Shown in pieces: positions 1-11,180 of a DNA stretch of 64,000 nucleotides; within the stretch, counting starts at the first letter, position 1; each line of letters starts with the position of its first letter. Source of the stretch: Chaenocephalus aceratus (lineage: Eukaryota; Chordata; Actinopteri; Perciformes; Channichthyidae). A program made the translations under genes and the position numbers. The stretch covers positions 62,001 to 126,000 of the forward strand of contig CM043797.1 in NCBI GenBank assembly GCA_023974075.1, in the 5' to 3' direction. The notes under the pieces were generated by a model, which had not been told where the DNA came from, made no database searches, and saw nothing but the letters and a program-made list of their open reading frames with translations.

Positions 1-17
1 ACGCCTATCTGCGTGGG

Positions 18-365
18 TTGGCGGATTACATCAAAGATGAGCTTGTGTCGTTTGATTTGCCCAATTCACTGGATGGGTTGATTGAACTGACTTCCCGCAT
101 GGATCGGCGCATCCAGACAGGGAGACGGGAGCGACGATCGGCGGAAGTTCAACATGCCTGGGCGCCCCGACGTCCGAGTTTGGCTGCGACTCCTCACCTC
201 ACTCCAGAGCCGCAACCAGGGGGGGATGAGCCCATGCAGGTGGGTCGCACCAACCTCACTTTGGAGGAACGTGAGCATCGCAGACGTCGTAACCTGTGTC
301 TCTACTGCGGCCGGGCCGGCCATTTCGTTTCTCACTGCCCGGTAAAAGGCAAGGCTCAGCAGTAA
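18..365 (+). CDS. gag: Gag C-terminal part with CCHC zinc knuckle (partial)
   Basis: This is the end of the Gag capsid/nucleocapsid polyprotein, which packages element RNA in cytoplasmic particles. Near the C-terminus (about 299-342) a CX2CX4HX4C knuckle is visible (CLYCGRAGHFVSHC), preceded by an Arg-rich stretch. The frame is already open at the window edge, so the real start lies upstream; the first possible codon at position 18 is TTG and is not taken as a start. It stops with TAA at 363-365. The protease continues in another frame (-1 relative to Gag), as is usual when pol is made by frameshifting. Confidence 0.82.
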   Translation: MADYIKDELVSFDLPNSLDGLIELTSRMDRRIQTGRRERRSAEVQHAWAPRRPSLAATPHLTPEPQPGGDEPMQVGRTNLTLEEREHRRRRNLCLYCGRAGHFVSHCPVKGKAQQ

Positions 366-575
366 TGGGGAACATACTGGTGAGCCAAACCCCTGGATTT
401 GTTCCCACTCAGAGACCATTGAGCCACGCCAGGTTGCTATTGCCGGATAGCTCTCAGGCTCTTGCAGTTTTTATTGACTCTGGTTCGGACGCGAGTATTA
501 TGGATGAAGAGCTTATGCTGCAGTTGGGTATAGACCGGGTTCCTCCTATCTCGCCCAGTTCCAGCCAACGCCTTA
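366..575 (+). pseudogene. Gypsy aspartic protease segment
   Basis: The frame through about 368-570 carries FIDSGSDASIMD, the active-site signature of a retroviral-type aspartic protease (hydrophobic-hydrophobic-D-S/T-G). The following protease/RT linker ([12 protein letters not shown] onward) is read in the next frame, so one indel lies near 560-575. The intact protein would cleave Gag-Pol; this copy cannot make a continuous Pol. Confidence 0.75.
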
Positions 576-2240
576 GACGGTCACCTGCTGGGGACAGTGA
601 CTCATCAGACTGTACCCGTTCACATGCTCCTGTCTGGGAACCATCACGAGACTATTCAGTTTCATGTTCTCCGGTCTCCACATATCCCGCTTATCCTGGG
701 TTACCCATGGCTCCGCCGCCACAACCCTAACATTGACTGGGAGACGGGAGCCATTTTGGGATGGAGCCCCTCTTGTCATCAGATCTGTCTGAAACAGGCT
801 GCCGCGCCTCAACGCTCGGGGAACCCCAGCCAAGTTCTGGATGTTACAGGAGTTCCACCGGAATATCTGGACTTCAAGGAAGTATTCAGCAAGTCGAGGG
901 CTACTTCCCTACCACCACACCGGCCCTACGACTGTGCCATCGACCTGCATCCCGGCACCAGCCCTCCCAGGGGTCGATTGTACTCCCTGTCTGCTCCGGA
1001 AAGAGTTTCCATGGAGACTTATATCAATGACGCTCTGGCGGCTGGGATTATTCGCCCGTCCTCATCACCTGCTGGCGCAGGGTTCTTCTTTGTAGAGAAG
1101 AAAGACAAGACCCTAAGGCCCTGTATCGACTTTCGGGGTCTTATTGACATTACAATCAAGAATCGATACCCACTGCCTCTTATCTCTTCTGCATTTGAGT
1201 TGTTGCAGGGAGCAACCATATTCACGAAGCTGGACTTGCGTAACGCGTACCACTTGGTACGTATTCGCGAGGGGGATGAGTGGAAGACCGCCTTCAACAC
1301 CACCTCGGGGCACTACGAGTACCTCGTCATGCCTTTTGGGCTTACCAACGCCCCTGCAGTATTCCAGGCGTTGGTAAATGATGTGCTCCGAGACATGTTG
1401 GACCGACACGTGTTTGTTTACTTGGATGACATCCTGATCTTTTCCAAGACACTGAAAGAACACGTGCACCACGTCCAGGCGGTTCTCAGGAGATTACTCG
1501 AGAACTCGCTGTTTGTTAAAACGGAGAAGTGCGAGTTTCACACATCCTCTGTCTCTTTTCTGGGATACATCGTGGGACAAGGGAGCATCGAGATGGATCC
1601 TTCCAAGGTTGATGCAGTCACTTCCTGGCCGGTTCCAGATTCCCGGAAGCGGCTACAACAGTTCCTCGGGTTCGCCAACTTCTACCGGAGGTTCATTCGG
1701 GGATACAGTACCTTGGCCTCTCCTCTCACAGCCCTGACCTCCTCTAAGGTCATGTTCCAGTGGTCCTCCTCGGCTGAGGAGGCATTCCAGAACCTTAAGG
1801 CGAGGTTCACCTCCGGCCCCATCCTCCGAGTACCCGATCCTGTAAGACAGTTTGTTTTGGAGGTGGATGCTTCTGATATGGGGGTGGGAGCCATCCTGTC
1901 TCAGCGAGCAATGGACAGCCAAAAACTCCATCCCTGTGCTTTCTTTTCAAAGCGTTTGACTCCAGCGGAAAGGAATTATGATGTGGGAAACCGGGAGCTG
2001 CTAGCAGTGAAGTTGGCTCTGGAGGAGTGGCGTCACTGGCTCGAGGGGACCAGTCAACCTTTCCTGGTGTGGACCGACCACAAGAATTTGGAGTACATTC
2101 GGTCGGCCCGCAGACTGAATTCCCGACAGGCTAGATGGGCCCTTTTCTTCACTCGGTTCAATTTCTCCCTCTCCTACCGCCCTGGTTCTCGGAACATTAA
2201 GGCTGACGCTCTTTCTCGTCAGTTTGGAGAGGGAGGGTAA
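576..2240 (+). CDS. pol: Gypsy reverse transcriptase and RNase H (Pol fragment)
   Basis: Reverse transcriptase motifs are in order: the [11 protein letters not shown] block near 1220-1255, [13 protein letters not shown] near 1330-1370, and the catalytic YLDD box ([10 protein letters not shown]) near 1411-1440. An RNase H domain of Ty3 type follows, with [14 protein letters not shown] near 1857-1898 and [10 protein letters not shown] near 2071-2100. The frame ends at TAA 2238-2240, after which integrase continues in the same frame, so this is a nonsense break in Pol. Downstream codons read well, which suggests few lesions. Confidence 0.9.
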   Translation, partial: DGHLLGTVTHQTVPVHMLLSGNHHETIQFHVLRSPHIPLILGYPWLRRHNPNIDWETGAILGWSPSCHQICLKQAAAPQRSGNPSQVLDVTGVPPEYLDFKEVFSKSRATSLPPHRPYDCAIDLHPGTSPPRGRLYSLSAPERVSMETYINDALAAGIIRPSSSPAGAGFFFVEKKDKTLRPCIDFRGLIDITIKNRYPLPLISSAFELLQGATIFTKLDLRNAYHLVRIREGDEWKTAFNTTSGHYEYLVMPFGLTNAPAVFQALVNDVLRDMLDRHVFVYLDDILIFSKTLKEHVHHVQAVLRRLLENSLFVKTEKCEFHTSSVSFLGYIVGQGSIEMDPSKVDAVTSWPVPDSRKRLQQFLGFANFYRRFIRGYSTLASPLTALTSSKVMFQWSSSAEEAFQNLKARFTSGPILRVPDPVRQFVLEVDASDMGVGAILSQRAMDSQKLHPCAFFSKRLTPAERNYDVGNRELLAVKLALEEWRHWLEGTSQPFLVWTDHKNLEYIRSARRLNSRQARWALFFTRFNFSLSYRPGSRNIKADALSRQFGEGG

Positions 2241-2249
2241 CATTCCCAG

Positions 2250-3671
2250 GGGCTTGGACACCATCCTTCCGACTTCTCAGCTCGTCGCCGCCCTCATCTG
2301 GGAGGTGGAGGAGAGGGTCAAGGCTGCCCAGCAGGACCAGTTCCGCAGACGTTGAGGTCTGATGTTCTCCAGTTGGCTCATAACTCCAGACTCACCTGCC
2401 ATCCTGGGATCCAACGCACATGGGAGGTAGTCCAGCAAAGGTTCTGGTGGGCAACACTTAAGGAGGACACCAGGGAATTTGTTAATGCCTGCCCCGTTTG
2501 CAATCAGAACAAGTCTTCTCACCAAGCTCCTGCTGGTCTCCTACGACCTCTGCCTATCCCTCATCGCCCCTGGTCTCACATTTCTTTGGACTTTGTTACT
2601 GGTCTGCCACCGTCCAACGGACACACTGCCATCTTGACGGTGGTAGACCGATTCAGTAAGATGGCTCATTTTGTGCCGATACCCAAGCTCCCCTCAGCTA
2701 AAGAGACGGCAGAGCTGGTCCTGCTCCATGTGTTCCGGCTCCATGGGCTGCCTACTGATGTGGTTTCCGATCGTGGTCCTCAATTTACCTCGGTGTTCTG
2801 GAGGGAATTCTGCACGCTCCTTGGGGCCACGGTCAGTCTGTCATCCGGTTTCCATCCGCAGTCCAACGGTCAGACAGAAAGAAAGAACCAGGAGATGGAG
2901 ACAACCTTACGATGTATAGTCTCCAAGAACCCAGCGGCCTGGGCTAAACAGCTGCTCTGGGTCGAGTACGCCCACAACACTCTGGTCAGTTCGGCCACCA
3001 AGCTGTCCCCATTTCAGTGTGCTTACGGGCTTCAACCCCCTCTGTTTCCGGCCCTGGAGAGGGAGGTTACCTGTCCGTCCGTCCAGGCTTTCATCCGTCG
3101 TTGTCGACAGACCTGGAATCAAGCCCGGAGAACTCTCGTCTGTTCGGCCAACCGGTACGCCTCCTCTGCCAACCGCCGACGTTCTGAAGCACCTGTCTAC
3201 CAGGTGGGCCAAAAGGTATGGCTTTCCTCCCGGGATATTCCTTTACGGGTGGATTCAAAGAAACTTGCACCTAAATTCATTGGACCGTTTGAGATTGTCA
3301 GAATAATCAATCCCGCAGCAGTAAGGCTAAGACTGCCTCGGACTCTGCGGATCCATCCCACCTTCCACGTTTCCAGGATCAAACCTGTCCGAGAGAGTGC
3401 CTTGGTTCCTGCGATCCCTCCCCCACCACCCCCCCGGATGATTGACGGCGGGCCTACGTACACTCTCCGACGACGTCTTCGTTCCCGTCGCAGAGGAAGA
3501 GGAGTCCAGTACCTGGTGGACTGGAAGGGTTACGGCCCTGAGGAGAGGTGTTGGGTTCCAGCTCGCCATGTGTTGGACCCCCGGCTCATCAGGGAGTTCC
3601 ATCGGCGTAATCCCGAGCAACCGTCTAAGACCGTCACGTTGACGGGCAGAGACACAGGGAGAGTCCAATAA
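2250..3671 (+). CDS. pol: Gypsy integrase with C-terminal chromodomain (Pol fragment)
   Basis: The N-terminal HHCC zinc module ([10 protein letters not shown] ... CPVCNQNK) spans about 2379-2513. The DDE core follows, with Asp in SLDFVTGLP, Asp in VVSDRGPQF and Glu in [15 protein letters not shown]-like module ([11 protein letters not shown]) is near 3274-3306, and a chromodomain ([17 protein letters not shown]) near 3510-3561. Chromodomains in this position bias insertion toward marked chromatin. There is no ATG at the left edge because the fragment is cut from Pol by the stop at 2238-2240. The stop TAA overlaps the AATAAA of the LTR. Confidence 0.9.
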   Translation, partial: GLGHHPSDFSARRRPHLGGGGEGQGCPAGPVPQTLRSDVLQLAHNSRLTCHPGIQRTWEVVQQRFWWATLKEDTREFVNACPVCNQNKSSHQAPAGLLRPLPIPHRPWSHISLDFVTGLPPSNGHTAILTVVDRFSKMAHFVPIPKLPSAKETAELVLLHVFRLHGLPTDVVSDRGPQFTSVFWREFCTLLGATVSLSSGFHPQSNGQTERKNQEMETTLRCIVSKNPAAWAKQLLWVEYAHNTLVSSATKLSPFQCAYGLQPPLFPALEREVTCPSVQAFIRRCRQTWNQARRTLVCSANRYASSANRRRSEAPVYQVGQKVWLSSRDIPLRVDSKKLAPKFIGPFEIVRIINPAAVRLRLPRTLRIHPTFHVSRIKPVRESALVPAIPPPPPPRMIDGGPTYTLRRRLRSRRRGRGVQYLVDWKGYGPEERCWVPARHVLDPRLIREFHRRNPEQPSKTVTLTGRDTGRVQ

Positions 3672-3736
3672 AGGATATTACCAATTCTCCTTGGTTTCTC
3701 GAGTGCTGCATTTGGGTTCTCCTTAAGACTGTGACA
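3640..3736 (+). repeat. Remnant of Gypsy 3' LTR (R-U5-like end)
   Basis: An AATAAA signal lies at 3667-3672, and the segment ends TGTGACA, matching the CA end expected of an LTR. A normal LTR of several hundred bases is not present, so U3 seems deleted. The left limit is uncertain. Confidence 0.45.
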
Positions 3737-3825
3737 AAAACACAATAAAGAAAATCATTTTACAGTGTTTAAAAGAAAGAAACTTGTTTTTTCAACAAAC
3801 TTGAGTAGTATTAACCAAGGTTGTG

Positions 3826-3830
<5 letters not shown>

Positions 3831-3868
<38 letters not shown>

Positions 3869-3879
3869 ATTTATATATA
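3831..3879. repeat. (TA)n microsatellite
   Basis: An uninterrupted TA run of about 34 bases, followed by TGTGTATTTATATATA. Confidence 0.95.
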
Positions 3880-4479
3880 AAAATTCCATGAGGTGCATTG
3901 TTAAGTAGGAGGGGGTTACTACTGTGTTCTCTTGACTAGCTATCCTGGTACAGTGGGTATGAGAAGAGGTTGAAGTGGCAATAAAAGGTGTATTTAGAGT
4001 TGTTGTTTAGTGAAAAATGTTTACTCTGCTTTTATATATATTTTATAAATGTAACATTTATCAATGTACAGCATTACACTGCTTTAATTGCATACAGAGT
4101 TAGTTGGCTGAATGATTTCAAGACTGTAACGATTATCACAATTTTTGCGGACATCCAGATTCTCTGCAAATTCTGATTTCTGCTCAAAGTAAAGTATATT
4201 TGTACTGCTAGCGTACCAGAAAAATGACAGAGCACAGTAATCATGCTGACTGGATTAATGCACTCAACAGTCCTCTGTAATGGATACAGCAGGCCATCAG
4301 AAGTGGCCAGTCAAAATGACAAGAGCAGATCAGATTTTAAATGAAGAAAAACCAACATAACTTACATCATTGGTGAAACCAGAAACATATTACATGTATT
4401 AAATTGGATCCTTTTTGGGTTGTAACGGCACCCTTAAAAGGGTAAGCCCCTTGAAAATAAAGTAATGAATATGTGGAGT
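3880..4479. other. Mostly featureless AT-rich flank with a possible terminal exon
   Basis: No open coding region of useful size is present. On the minus strand, 4449-4367 could be the last exon of the SET/recombinase-like gene: it follows a TTTTCAAG acceptor, enters in phase 1 like all preceding small exons, and gives 26 codons then TGA. This is a weak call based only on phase and splice shape. Positions 4472-4479 (TGTGGAGT) are the left target duplication of the hAT element that follows. Confidence 0.3.
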
Positions 4480-5441
4480 TAGTGCTGCGTACCTGGACTC
4501 ACATTCAGGTTCAGGTCCGGACTCAAGTCCAGAGGTTCAGGTTCAGGTCCGGACTTATAAGTCCGGACCTGAACCCATGGCTTGTGTCAAGTTGTGTGAC
4601 TAAAGTGAACTTATTGTGAGCTAATTATCAATTGAACATTAACTCATAATCAACTCAAATTGAAACTCGTCAGGTTTATTGCGCTCCCTTCCAGCTTGTG
4701 TCTACATTTCTCTACAAAGTACAAATGTAAAAAAAAACACTTTTTGCCACTTAGTCTACAAATGACTACTGCAGTGAACTACTACAAAGTTCAAACATTT
4801 ATTTCATTTACCAAACTAAAGTAACCAAACAGCCCCTGAGCTGACTGAGCCTAAATCCCTAAAACGTTGCTGAAAGGTAGAGTGTAGTGTAGACTATATG
4901 CATTACACTGTTACACACCTACTATACATACACTGTAGTGACTGTACACCATGTATTTTCTACAACTCTACATGTGTACATTATACAGTACATACTATAC
5001 ATAGTGATGTACATACATACTGTTAGAAATTAAAATCAATGTTGATCTGGTGTAATTTTGAATTAAATACACTATTTAATTTAAATTAGTTTTATTCTGA
5101 AAAAACCGGAAGTTCACACTATTAACTTAATACTTTTATTCTGAAAATTCTTCACTTCCGGTTAGCATTAGCATGTGGCGAAATGCTACGTTTTCAAACC
5201 GTGAATCGAAGGTGAAATGATATGTGATGTTGTACACTGAGCACTGGGATTAGCACTCATTTATTGACGCTGAATAACGTTTATCAGGGAATGTTTAAAT
5301 AACCACAGACACCAGAATATACGTAGTGCTAGTTTTTTTGCAAGTCCAAGTACCGGTTCCCGACGTTCCGGTTTTAACCGGACTTGAACCGGAACTTTTT
5401 ACAAGTCCAGTCCCGGTTCTGCGTACCGGTACGCAGCACTA
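4480..5441. mobile_element. Non-autonomous hAT-type transposon, 962 bp, with embedded LTR piece
   Basis: It begins TAGTGCTGCGTACC and ends GGTACGCAGCACTA, perfect 14-bp terminal inverted repeats, flanked by the 8-bp direct repeat TGTGGAGT (4472-4479 and 5442-5449). Eight-base duplications and TIRs of this form are typical of hAT. Both subterminal regions contain clustered copies of AAGTCC/GGTCCGGAC in both orientations, as hAT transposase-binding regions often do. No transposase is encoded. Its middle (5021-5318) matches the first ~295 bp of the LTR at 35435-36012. It lies in the last introns of the minus-strand SET/recombinase-like gene. Confidence 0.88.
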
Positions 5442-5454
5442 TGTGGAGTCCTAC

Positions 5455-6835
5455 CTTTGGAGCTGGTGATCTCACCCTGGGTATCCAACTGATTTGTTTT
5501 TCCTAAAGTAAACCAGAAATGCTTTTATTAGAATAGCTTATACAGACTCAAATTTATTTGTGGGGAACTTAATTTTGAAAGCCAATTTATATTATTTAAA
5601 ATATATAAACAGAACAAAAGCTGTAACTGAACTGGACCCTGTAAAAAAAGAATCAATGTTGATGTAAAATAATAGTTTTTAGATAAGCTTATTCTTCTCT
5701 ATCAGTTTAGGTTTTTTTTTACGTGTTTACAATTATCAATGAGAACAAACTCTTAAAAAGTTGCTAAAAAACGTATTGGTTTACAGTCAGAATGTAACCC
5801 ACTGGCATCTCAATATACCTTCTGAACTCATGGCCTCTTCCTGGATCGGTTTCATCTTTTTTCTTTCTCCTAGGAAAAAAAGAAAAACTTAAACTTAACC
5901 TAGTTTAACTTTACTTTAGTGTCTGACCATTTAAAATCTGACGAGACAATAACATTTGTTCCGACTGCAGGCAAATCATCCAAAACCTGGGCCATTCACA
6001 CTGTTATTTGTATACGAGCAGATTGGATTTGTGTGCTCTGGCCTCTTTCAGCTATTTGTATTTCTTGCCTTGTTTGGTTTATGATAATTCCTGTTTTGTT
6101 TTTTTGATATATCTCTTGATATATATCTGTCAGAGATGTTTGTTTTGGTTGTTTACAAACAACCAAAACAAACATCTCTGACGGAGAAGGCTGCAGTTTA
6201 TCATTCATTCATTTTAATTTGTGCCACCATGGCATGTGTCATGTTAGAATTTTGAGCTGCCAGACTGTAAAAAGATGTTTCTAATGCAAATGGGGCTTGA
6301 ATCTCATTTCAAAAATAATATTCAATGCATATTTTCTTTGAAATCAATAATTAAAATGTTCCATGCACATTTACATTACCTTTGGCATGGTAGGCTTCAG
6401 GCACAGTCGAATCCGCGTTTTTTCTTTTTCCTAATAAAAAAACAATCTTGAAATATACTACATATATCAACATGACAATTCACATATTTTAAGTTTCTTG
6501 GCATGAAAAATAAACAGATTTAGCAGAGCCAACTTTAACAGCTAATGCAACAGCCTATACTAAATACTACAATATTATTTGTATTGATAGCTGGAGGGGA
6601 ACATCTGTAGTTAAACTGGTCTCTTTAGTAATGTATTTTATCCAAGAAACATTGTAGTAGTAACATAACAAACAGAAATGGTAACATGTTTTTTTATCAA
6701 CCAATATAGGCACATATGTAACCTATATGTATGCCCCCAACACAGTGCAATAACAAAAAGACAATCTAAGGCCCTTCCACACATTACCTTCAGAGTTGGA
6801 GGACACTTCATCAGGACTCTTTATTCCTCGCATTT
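5455..6835 (-). CDS. Four small phase-1 exons of the C-terminal tail (48, 51, 51, 48 bp)
   Basis: Exons 6788-6835, 6380-6430, 5819-5869 and 5455-5502 each have AG/GT borders, lengths divisible by three, and begin and end in phase 1. They read EMRGIKSPDEVSSNSE, GKRKNADSTVPEAYHAK, GERKKMKPIQEEAMSSE and GKTNQLDTQGEITSSK. Three begin with a split Gly and the first three place a basic or acidic patch near the same spot, so they may be old copies of one exon. Any of them can be skipped without a frameshift. Confidence 0.65.
6129..6182. repeat. Perfect 26-bp inverted repeat with 2-base loop
   Basis: Arms 6129-6154 and 6157-6182 are exact reverse complements separated by AC. It lies in the intron between the exons at 6380-6430 and 5819-5869. 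A transcript would form a 26-bp hairpin. No terminal duplications are visible. Confidence 0.9.
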
Positions 6836-7250
6836 CTGGTGAAAATAATTATAAAACAGGCAAGCTTTAGATGGTAGAGACAGTAACTGAGTCTACAGAT
6901 TTAATGGAGGACAATTTCAAAGATTTTTTTCTCTGTTTGACCACAAGTAAAAAGTAACCCTGGCTTATATGATTGCAATTAGATTTTAAACTTTACCACA
7001 CCATATGACCTACTCCAGGAGACCTAATTTTGGTAACTGTTGTGCCTTTTTAAGGCGATTACTGTACACTTTGTTTCATGTCTGAAGAGTAATGTGCTAG
7101 AAATGTCACTGATTTTGTGGTGCCAATTAAGCAACAAGATGGCTCCACAGTGTGCAGCCTTTAATTGCTAGATATTGTCCTATAAAAAAGGTACTCCCCC
7201 AAATCTGTACCATTACACATATTCTAAGAAAGAACATCTGTGTTACATAC

Positions 7251-7391
7251 CCCTTACTCCATGTGCAGGATCTGGCTCTTCATTGTCTCCATCTTTTTCC
7301 TCATCTCCATCATGTTCCATGTCTCCATCATCTTCATCGTCTCCATCAATGTTTCCCCCCTGAAATTCTTCCAGATCTGGTTCCAACTCAT
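7251..7391 (-). CDS. Acidic tail exon, phase 1-1
   Basis: 141 bp between acceptor TTTTTCAG and donor GTATGT. The peptide is almost entirely Asp, Glu, Gly and His after DELEPDLEEFQGG, so it looks like a disordered acidic region. Phase 1 in and out, in step with the exons downstream. Confidence 0.7.
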
Positions 7392-7647
7392 CTGAAAAAC
7401 ACAAATCAATATATTTATGTATAATTTACCTAAGTTAATTTGTCCAATTTTCATTTCCCATCCTTTTAGTCAATTTCCTCTTGTGTAGTTATATTTTGTA
7501 TTAATGTTGTTGTAGAAATAATCTTGTTTCTGTAATGCACTTTGTAAATGTATTTGAAGATATCTATTGAAAAGCCTTTGTATTATCATTATTATCATTT
7601 TAATAATATTATCATAAGTAATAATAATACATAAATTGAGCACATAC

Positions 7648-9716
7648 CTTCAATCTCAATCTCGTCAAGAGATTTTCCTTGATATGCAGCCAAAGATCCT
7701 TTCTCCATCGCCAGTAGAATCTTTGAGATTTTTGCAATCTCAATAGTTGCCTCTGGCAGTCGATAAAAGTCTCGATGGACCCGTATGTCATGGCCTAAGA
7801 AGTTGGCTAGTTGGTCTACCTCATTGTTCTTAAGGTTAAGAATCTGGGACAATGTTACAACATGCTTGCGAAGTTGTGTAGACCTGAGATACTGCGGATT
7901 TTTTGCACCACACTGACGTGCAAAAAGCCTGATGCAGTCCTGTCCCCTGTAGAAGCTGGTGGAGGGGCACTGTGATCTTCCAAATAGGAAAGGGTTGTCC
8001 TTGTGCACATTACACAAGTCTCTTTTGTCAGCAAGGAGTGTTGTTGCACTGACAACTTCAGGGTTTAACAAAATGGCAACTTTCCTTCCTCTTTTGCCCA
8101 TTATTTCCACCCTACTGAAATGCTTGGCCAGCTTTTGCTCGAATGGCGAGAGGCTAACAGCAATGTCCTCATGAAGCTCAGTCTGGTCTCTTTTCATGAA
8201 TGCTTCAAGTGTCATTTTTGAGACCTCTCCTGCACGGCGCCTGTTGAAGATAATTATTTGAGCTAGTGTAACTTTGGCTAGTTCTGCATAACTCTGTGAA
8301 GTCTCGTTCTTTTGAAGGTTCTCCATAGCAGTAGCTGATTTCTTCTCCAGGTACTGGTGGAGGAGCTGCACATCCTTTGTAAAAGGTATTGTACACGGTC
8401 TGTTAAACTTAGACTTGCTCAAAGTTGCAAGAGCAGTGTGGGAGATAAGTTCATTCCATTCTTTAGTGCACAGTTGTGTGAAACGCTCTGATGCTTTGAT
8501 CATCGATTCATCTTCTGCAGCAATGGCTCTACATAGAATAATACTGCCAATCTTCTTGAGTGAATGTCCTAATTTCAGAGCCAGACTTGGTATGAGGTAG
8601 CAGTGCTTCTCTTCATGGTAACCAGCGACATCTCTGACTGCCTCAATAACTTTGTAAAAGTTGTTTGGTTTTACAGCATCTTCAAAACTGAATAAGGAAC
8701 ATTTGCTTCTCAAGCTCATTAAGAGCCTGCCCATTTCACGGACTTTGTCTGATATATTCGAATTTTGTAGGATCACTACCATGTTTATTGTAGAGTGACT
8801 GAGCCAGTTGCAGTATGAGGAAATCATTCCGTGAAACTGATGTCACTTCATCTTGCTTCATATTTCCAAGGATCTTCCATAAACCAGGAGAAATTGCTTG
8901 GGAGAAAGTTGACTCAGCCAGAACTAGGACTTTGGCCCTACCAGTTGCTTCAGTGTCTGAGACGGTCTTTGAAGGACATCTACGCACGTGGCGCCAAAGT
9001 TATTTGCGGACAAACATGCCTTTACAATATACACAGCGCACATATTTGTTGGCATCCAGTGAGACATTTGATTTTCGTGGTCTTCGTTTTAGTTTCAGTG
9101 GTCCGCTTTGATTCTGCATTGTCTCTTGATTATGATGGTAATTACCTTTGCTTCGCAGCTTTTCAAGTAACCTTTTTCTCTCTTTAGAGTGTTTAGGGAA
9201 CATAAATGCTTCAGCAATTTCAGGTTGTTCTTTATCATGCTTCTTAAAGTGACGAGCAATCTTAGATTGAGGTTTATTGCAAACATAACAGTAATTGTTG
9301 AGGGTGCAAGAAGAGTCTTTGGGGTTTGCAACACTCTCAATTGTCGCCCTCTCAGAGTAATGAGACTCTGTTACAGCTGTTGTCAGATTCTGAGGATTGC
9401 TTGTGGTAGGTTCATTATCAGAACTGGATGCCATATCAGGGATGAAATGTTCATGAAGTTGGAATTTGTCAGAGGTAGTAGCAACCGTGTCTTGCTGTTC
9501 AACACAGTTCTTTGTAGAGACAGTTGGTGCAGTCTTACAATGGGGTGGCTTTGAATCCCTGATGGTGGCAATTAGATGATCCCAATCAGTATTTGCTTCT
9601 GAGTCAGGAGGGCAGTCTTCATCGGCGCTGGATCCATCGCTGCTAGACGCAGTTTCAGGAATGTAGTCTTTATCACTGACGGAACCTTCATTACTAGAAA
9701 GGCAGATGTCCTTCAT
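7648..9716 (-). pseudogene. Large exon: acidic linker, two zinc fingers and tyrosine-recombinase-like domain
   Basis: It starts at a TTTAAG acceptor before ATG 9716 and ends at donor GTATGT (7642-7647). An Asp/Ser/Glu-rich linker holds two related stretches (DYIPETASSSDG and HFIPDMASSSDN). Fingers: CYVCNKPQSKIARHFKKH and CVYCKGMFVRK-stop-LWRH. The C-terminal half has the recombinase layout: box I FNRRRAGEVSKM (about 8215-8255), a Lys in MGKRGRKV (about 8080-8105), box II TQLRKH (about 7860-7890), LGHD (about 7790-7803) and Tyr in RDFYRLPE (about 7755-7777). The first His of HxxR is Thr. Lesions: TAA at 9000-9002 in the second finger, and a frameshift near 8745 between EYIRQ and KVREMGRLL. Each flank resumes the expected protein. 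Confidence 0.8.
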
Positions 9717-9800
9717 CTTAAAAAAAAAAGAAAGGAACACCAAGTTTATATTTTTTCATTATCCAAAGAAATCAGATATTTATATAAACACATTACGTAC

Positions 9801-10164
9801 CGGTGAGTCGTTGTTCTTGATGAAGCAGGTTTTGTGCCATGAGGTTGAACATACTAAAAACACAATTACACAAGAAAAATGTACTGGTAACATTTCTTGA
9901 GCATTATTTTTACATTTAATCACTGTGCATTTCACTATATAACAAATAAGAAAGTAAGTCATTTAGAATCTAAGTTAAGTATTTGAAATTAAGTTTTTTT
10001 TATCGAAATGTTTATCATCTCAGAGTAAAAAATAAAACGGTGTTGTTTGACAGGTACTTACATTTACACGTAAAACCAATCCATTTCAGGCTTGAGACAG
10101 GTCCTGTGCAATCATGACAATTGTCCAAAGAGGAAATAACTGCACTGGTGAGTACATGATGACA
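9801..10164 (-). CDS. Two exons encoding a PHD-like cysteine cluster
   Basis: Exon 10062-10164 (acceptor ATCCACAG, donor GTAAGT) and exon 9801-9853 (acceptor TTTTTAG, donor GTACGT) join in phase 1. Together they give CHH ... NCHDC, then KWIGFTCKLC and STSWHKTCF, i.e. CX2C-X12-CX2C-X4-H-X2-C. This is the spacing of the first six ligands of a PHD finger; the last CX2C pair is not obvious. PHD fingers usually read histone tails, which would suit a SET protein, but the incomplete ligand set leaves a simpler zinc ribbon possible. Confidence 0.65.
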
Positions 10165-11108
10165 CTGTGGATAAAAAATTGAACATAAACAAAATAAATA
10201 TATATGTTATTTTAAGTGTGTTTGAGTGTGAAAATGTGACTCAGATACATTTAGGACATAATCCTTATGACAAGGAAAAATAATAAGGTTAGTCTGCTTG
10301 GACACCTTATTTTATATAAAAAACATATTGTACTCATCATTTTGAAAATCTCTTAGCATCTGACTTAGAGCAGTTGCAGTAGTATTGAAAGTATGTCCTG
10401 CCTAAATTGTGTATCTTAGGTCAAGGCGTCATCAACGCTAACAAGCTGACAGATATCCAACTAGCCATATATGTGACAAGGATTCCTCCCTTTAACAGTG
10501 TGTGAAAAAACAATGGTGAGAGTATTGTGAAGTACAACTTGCCATTTTGGTTGGTGGGGAGGACGGAGGATCTCTCTCGGGCTCAGGGTTACAAGCTACT
10601 TCACAGGGAGCCTGAAATTGTAGCACAAAACTAAGACACTGTTGTCACCTTGGTAGTGGTTTGATCTGACTTGTGTGCTGCAAAGGTTTATCAGTTATGG
10701 AGGTGTGCACATGCTGGACGAAGGCAATGATCTAATGTCTAGTCATGTCAACAGGTTGTAAATCATCTGTCCTTACAAGGACTGCTGTCCCTACAAGACA
10801 CCCTGTAACCAGACGGCCTTTATCTTTCTGTGTAGAATGACATTATACAAAAACCTTTCAATGTTGTCATTTTTAACTCCTGTTAAAATCATCTGTCCTT
10901 ACAAGGACTGCTGTCCCTACAAGACACCCTGTGACCAGACGGCCATTTTCTTTCTGTGTATAACATTTAACCCGTTTCAATTTGACCCAAAGTATGGGGA
11001 AACGGAGCCCCCTACCAAGACGATAGTCCTGGTAAAACAGCTTCAATCTATACCGGTCAGCGACGCGCAACGTGCCAATGTGTGGAAAAACAATGCATTG
11101 AAACTCAC

Positions 11109-11180
11109 CATCTTGTCCCCTGATGTGTTAGCAGTTGTACGATGTTCGGTCGCAGCCTCTTGTGTCCCACCACATACTTC
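11109..11180 (-). CDS. Small 24-codon exon, copy 1 of a duplicated exon
   Basis: 72 bp, phase 0 on both sides, acceptor TTTACAG, donor GTGAGT (the other copy has GTAAGT). Same peptide as 12351-12422 except Gln for Arg at the seventh residue. Function not recognised. Confidence 0.65.

Larger units (their letters stand above)
1..3736 (+). mobile_element. Ty3/Gypsy LTR retrotransposon with chromodomain, 5' truncated by the window
   Basis: The order is gag zinc knuckle, aspartic protease, reverse transcriptase, RNase H, integrase, chromodomain, then an LTR-like tail ending TGTGACA (3730-3736). This is the standard order of Gypsy elements of the chromovirus type. The 5' LTR and most of gag lie outside the window. 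The element is decayed: the protease and RT are in different frames, and a TAA at 2238-2240 separates RNase H from the integrase although both are in one frame. The clade call rests on the C-terminal chromodomain. The 5' target duplication cannot be seen. Confidence 0.92.

Noticed and set aside
3640..3736. Complete 3' LTR for the Gypsy element
   Set aside because: Only about 100 bases separate the chromodomain from the TGTGACA end; no second LTR is in the window to define borders.
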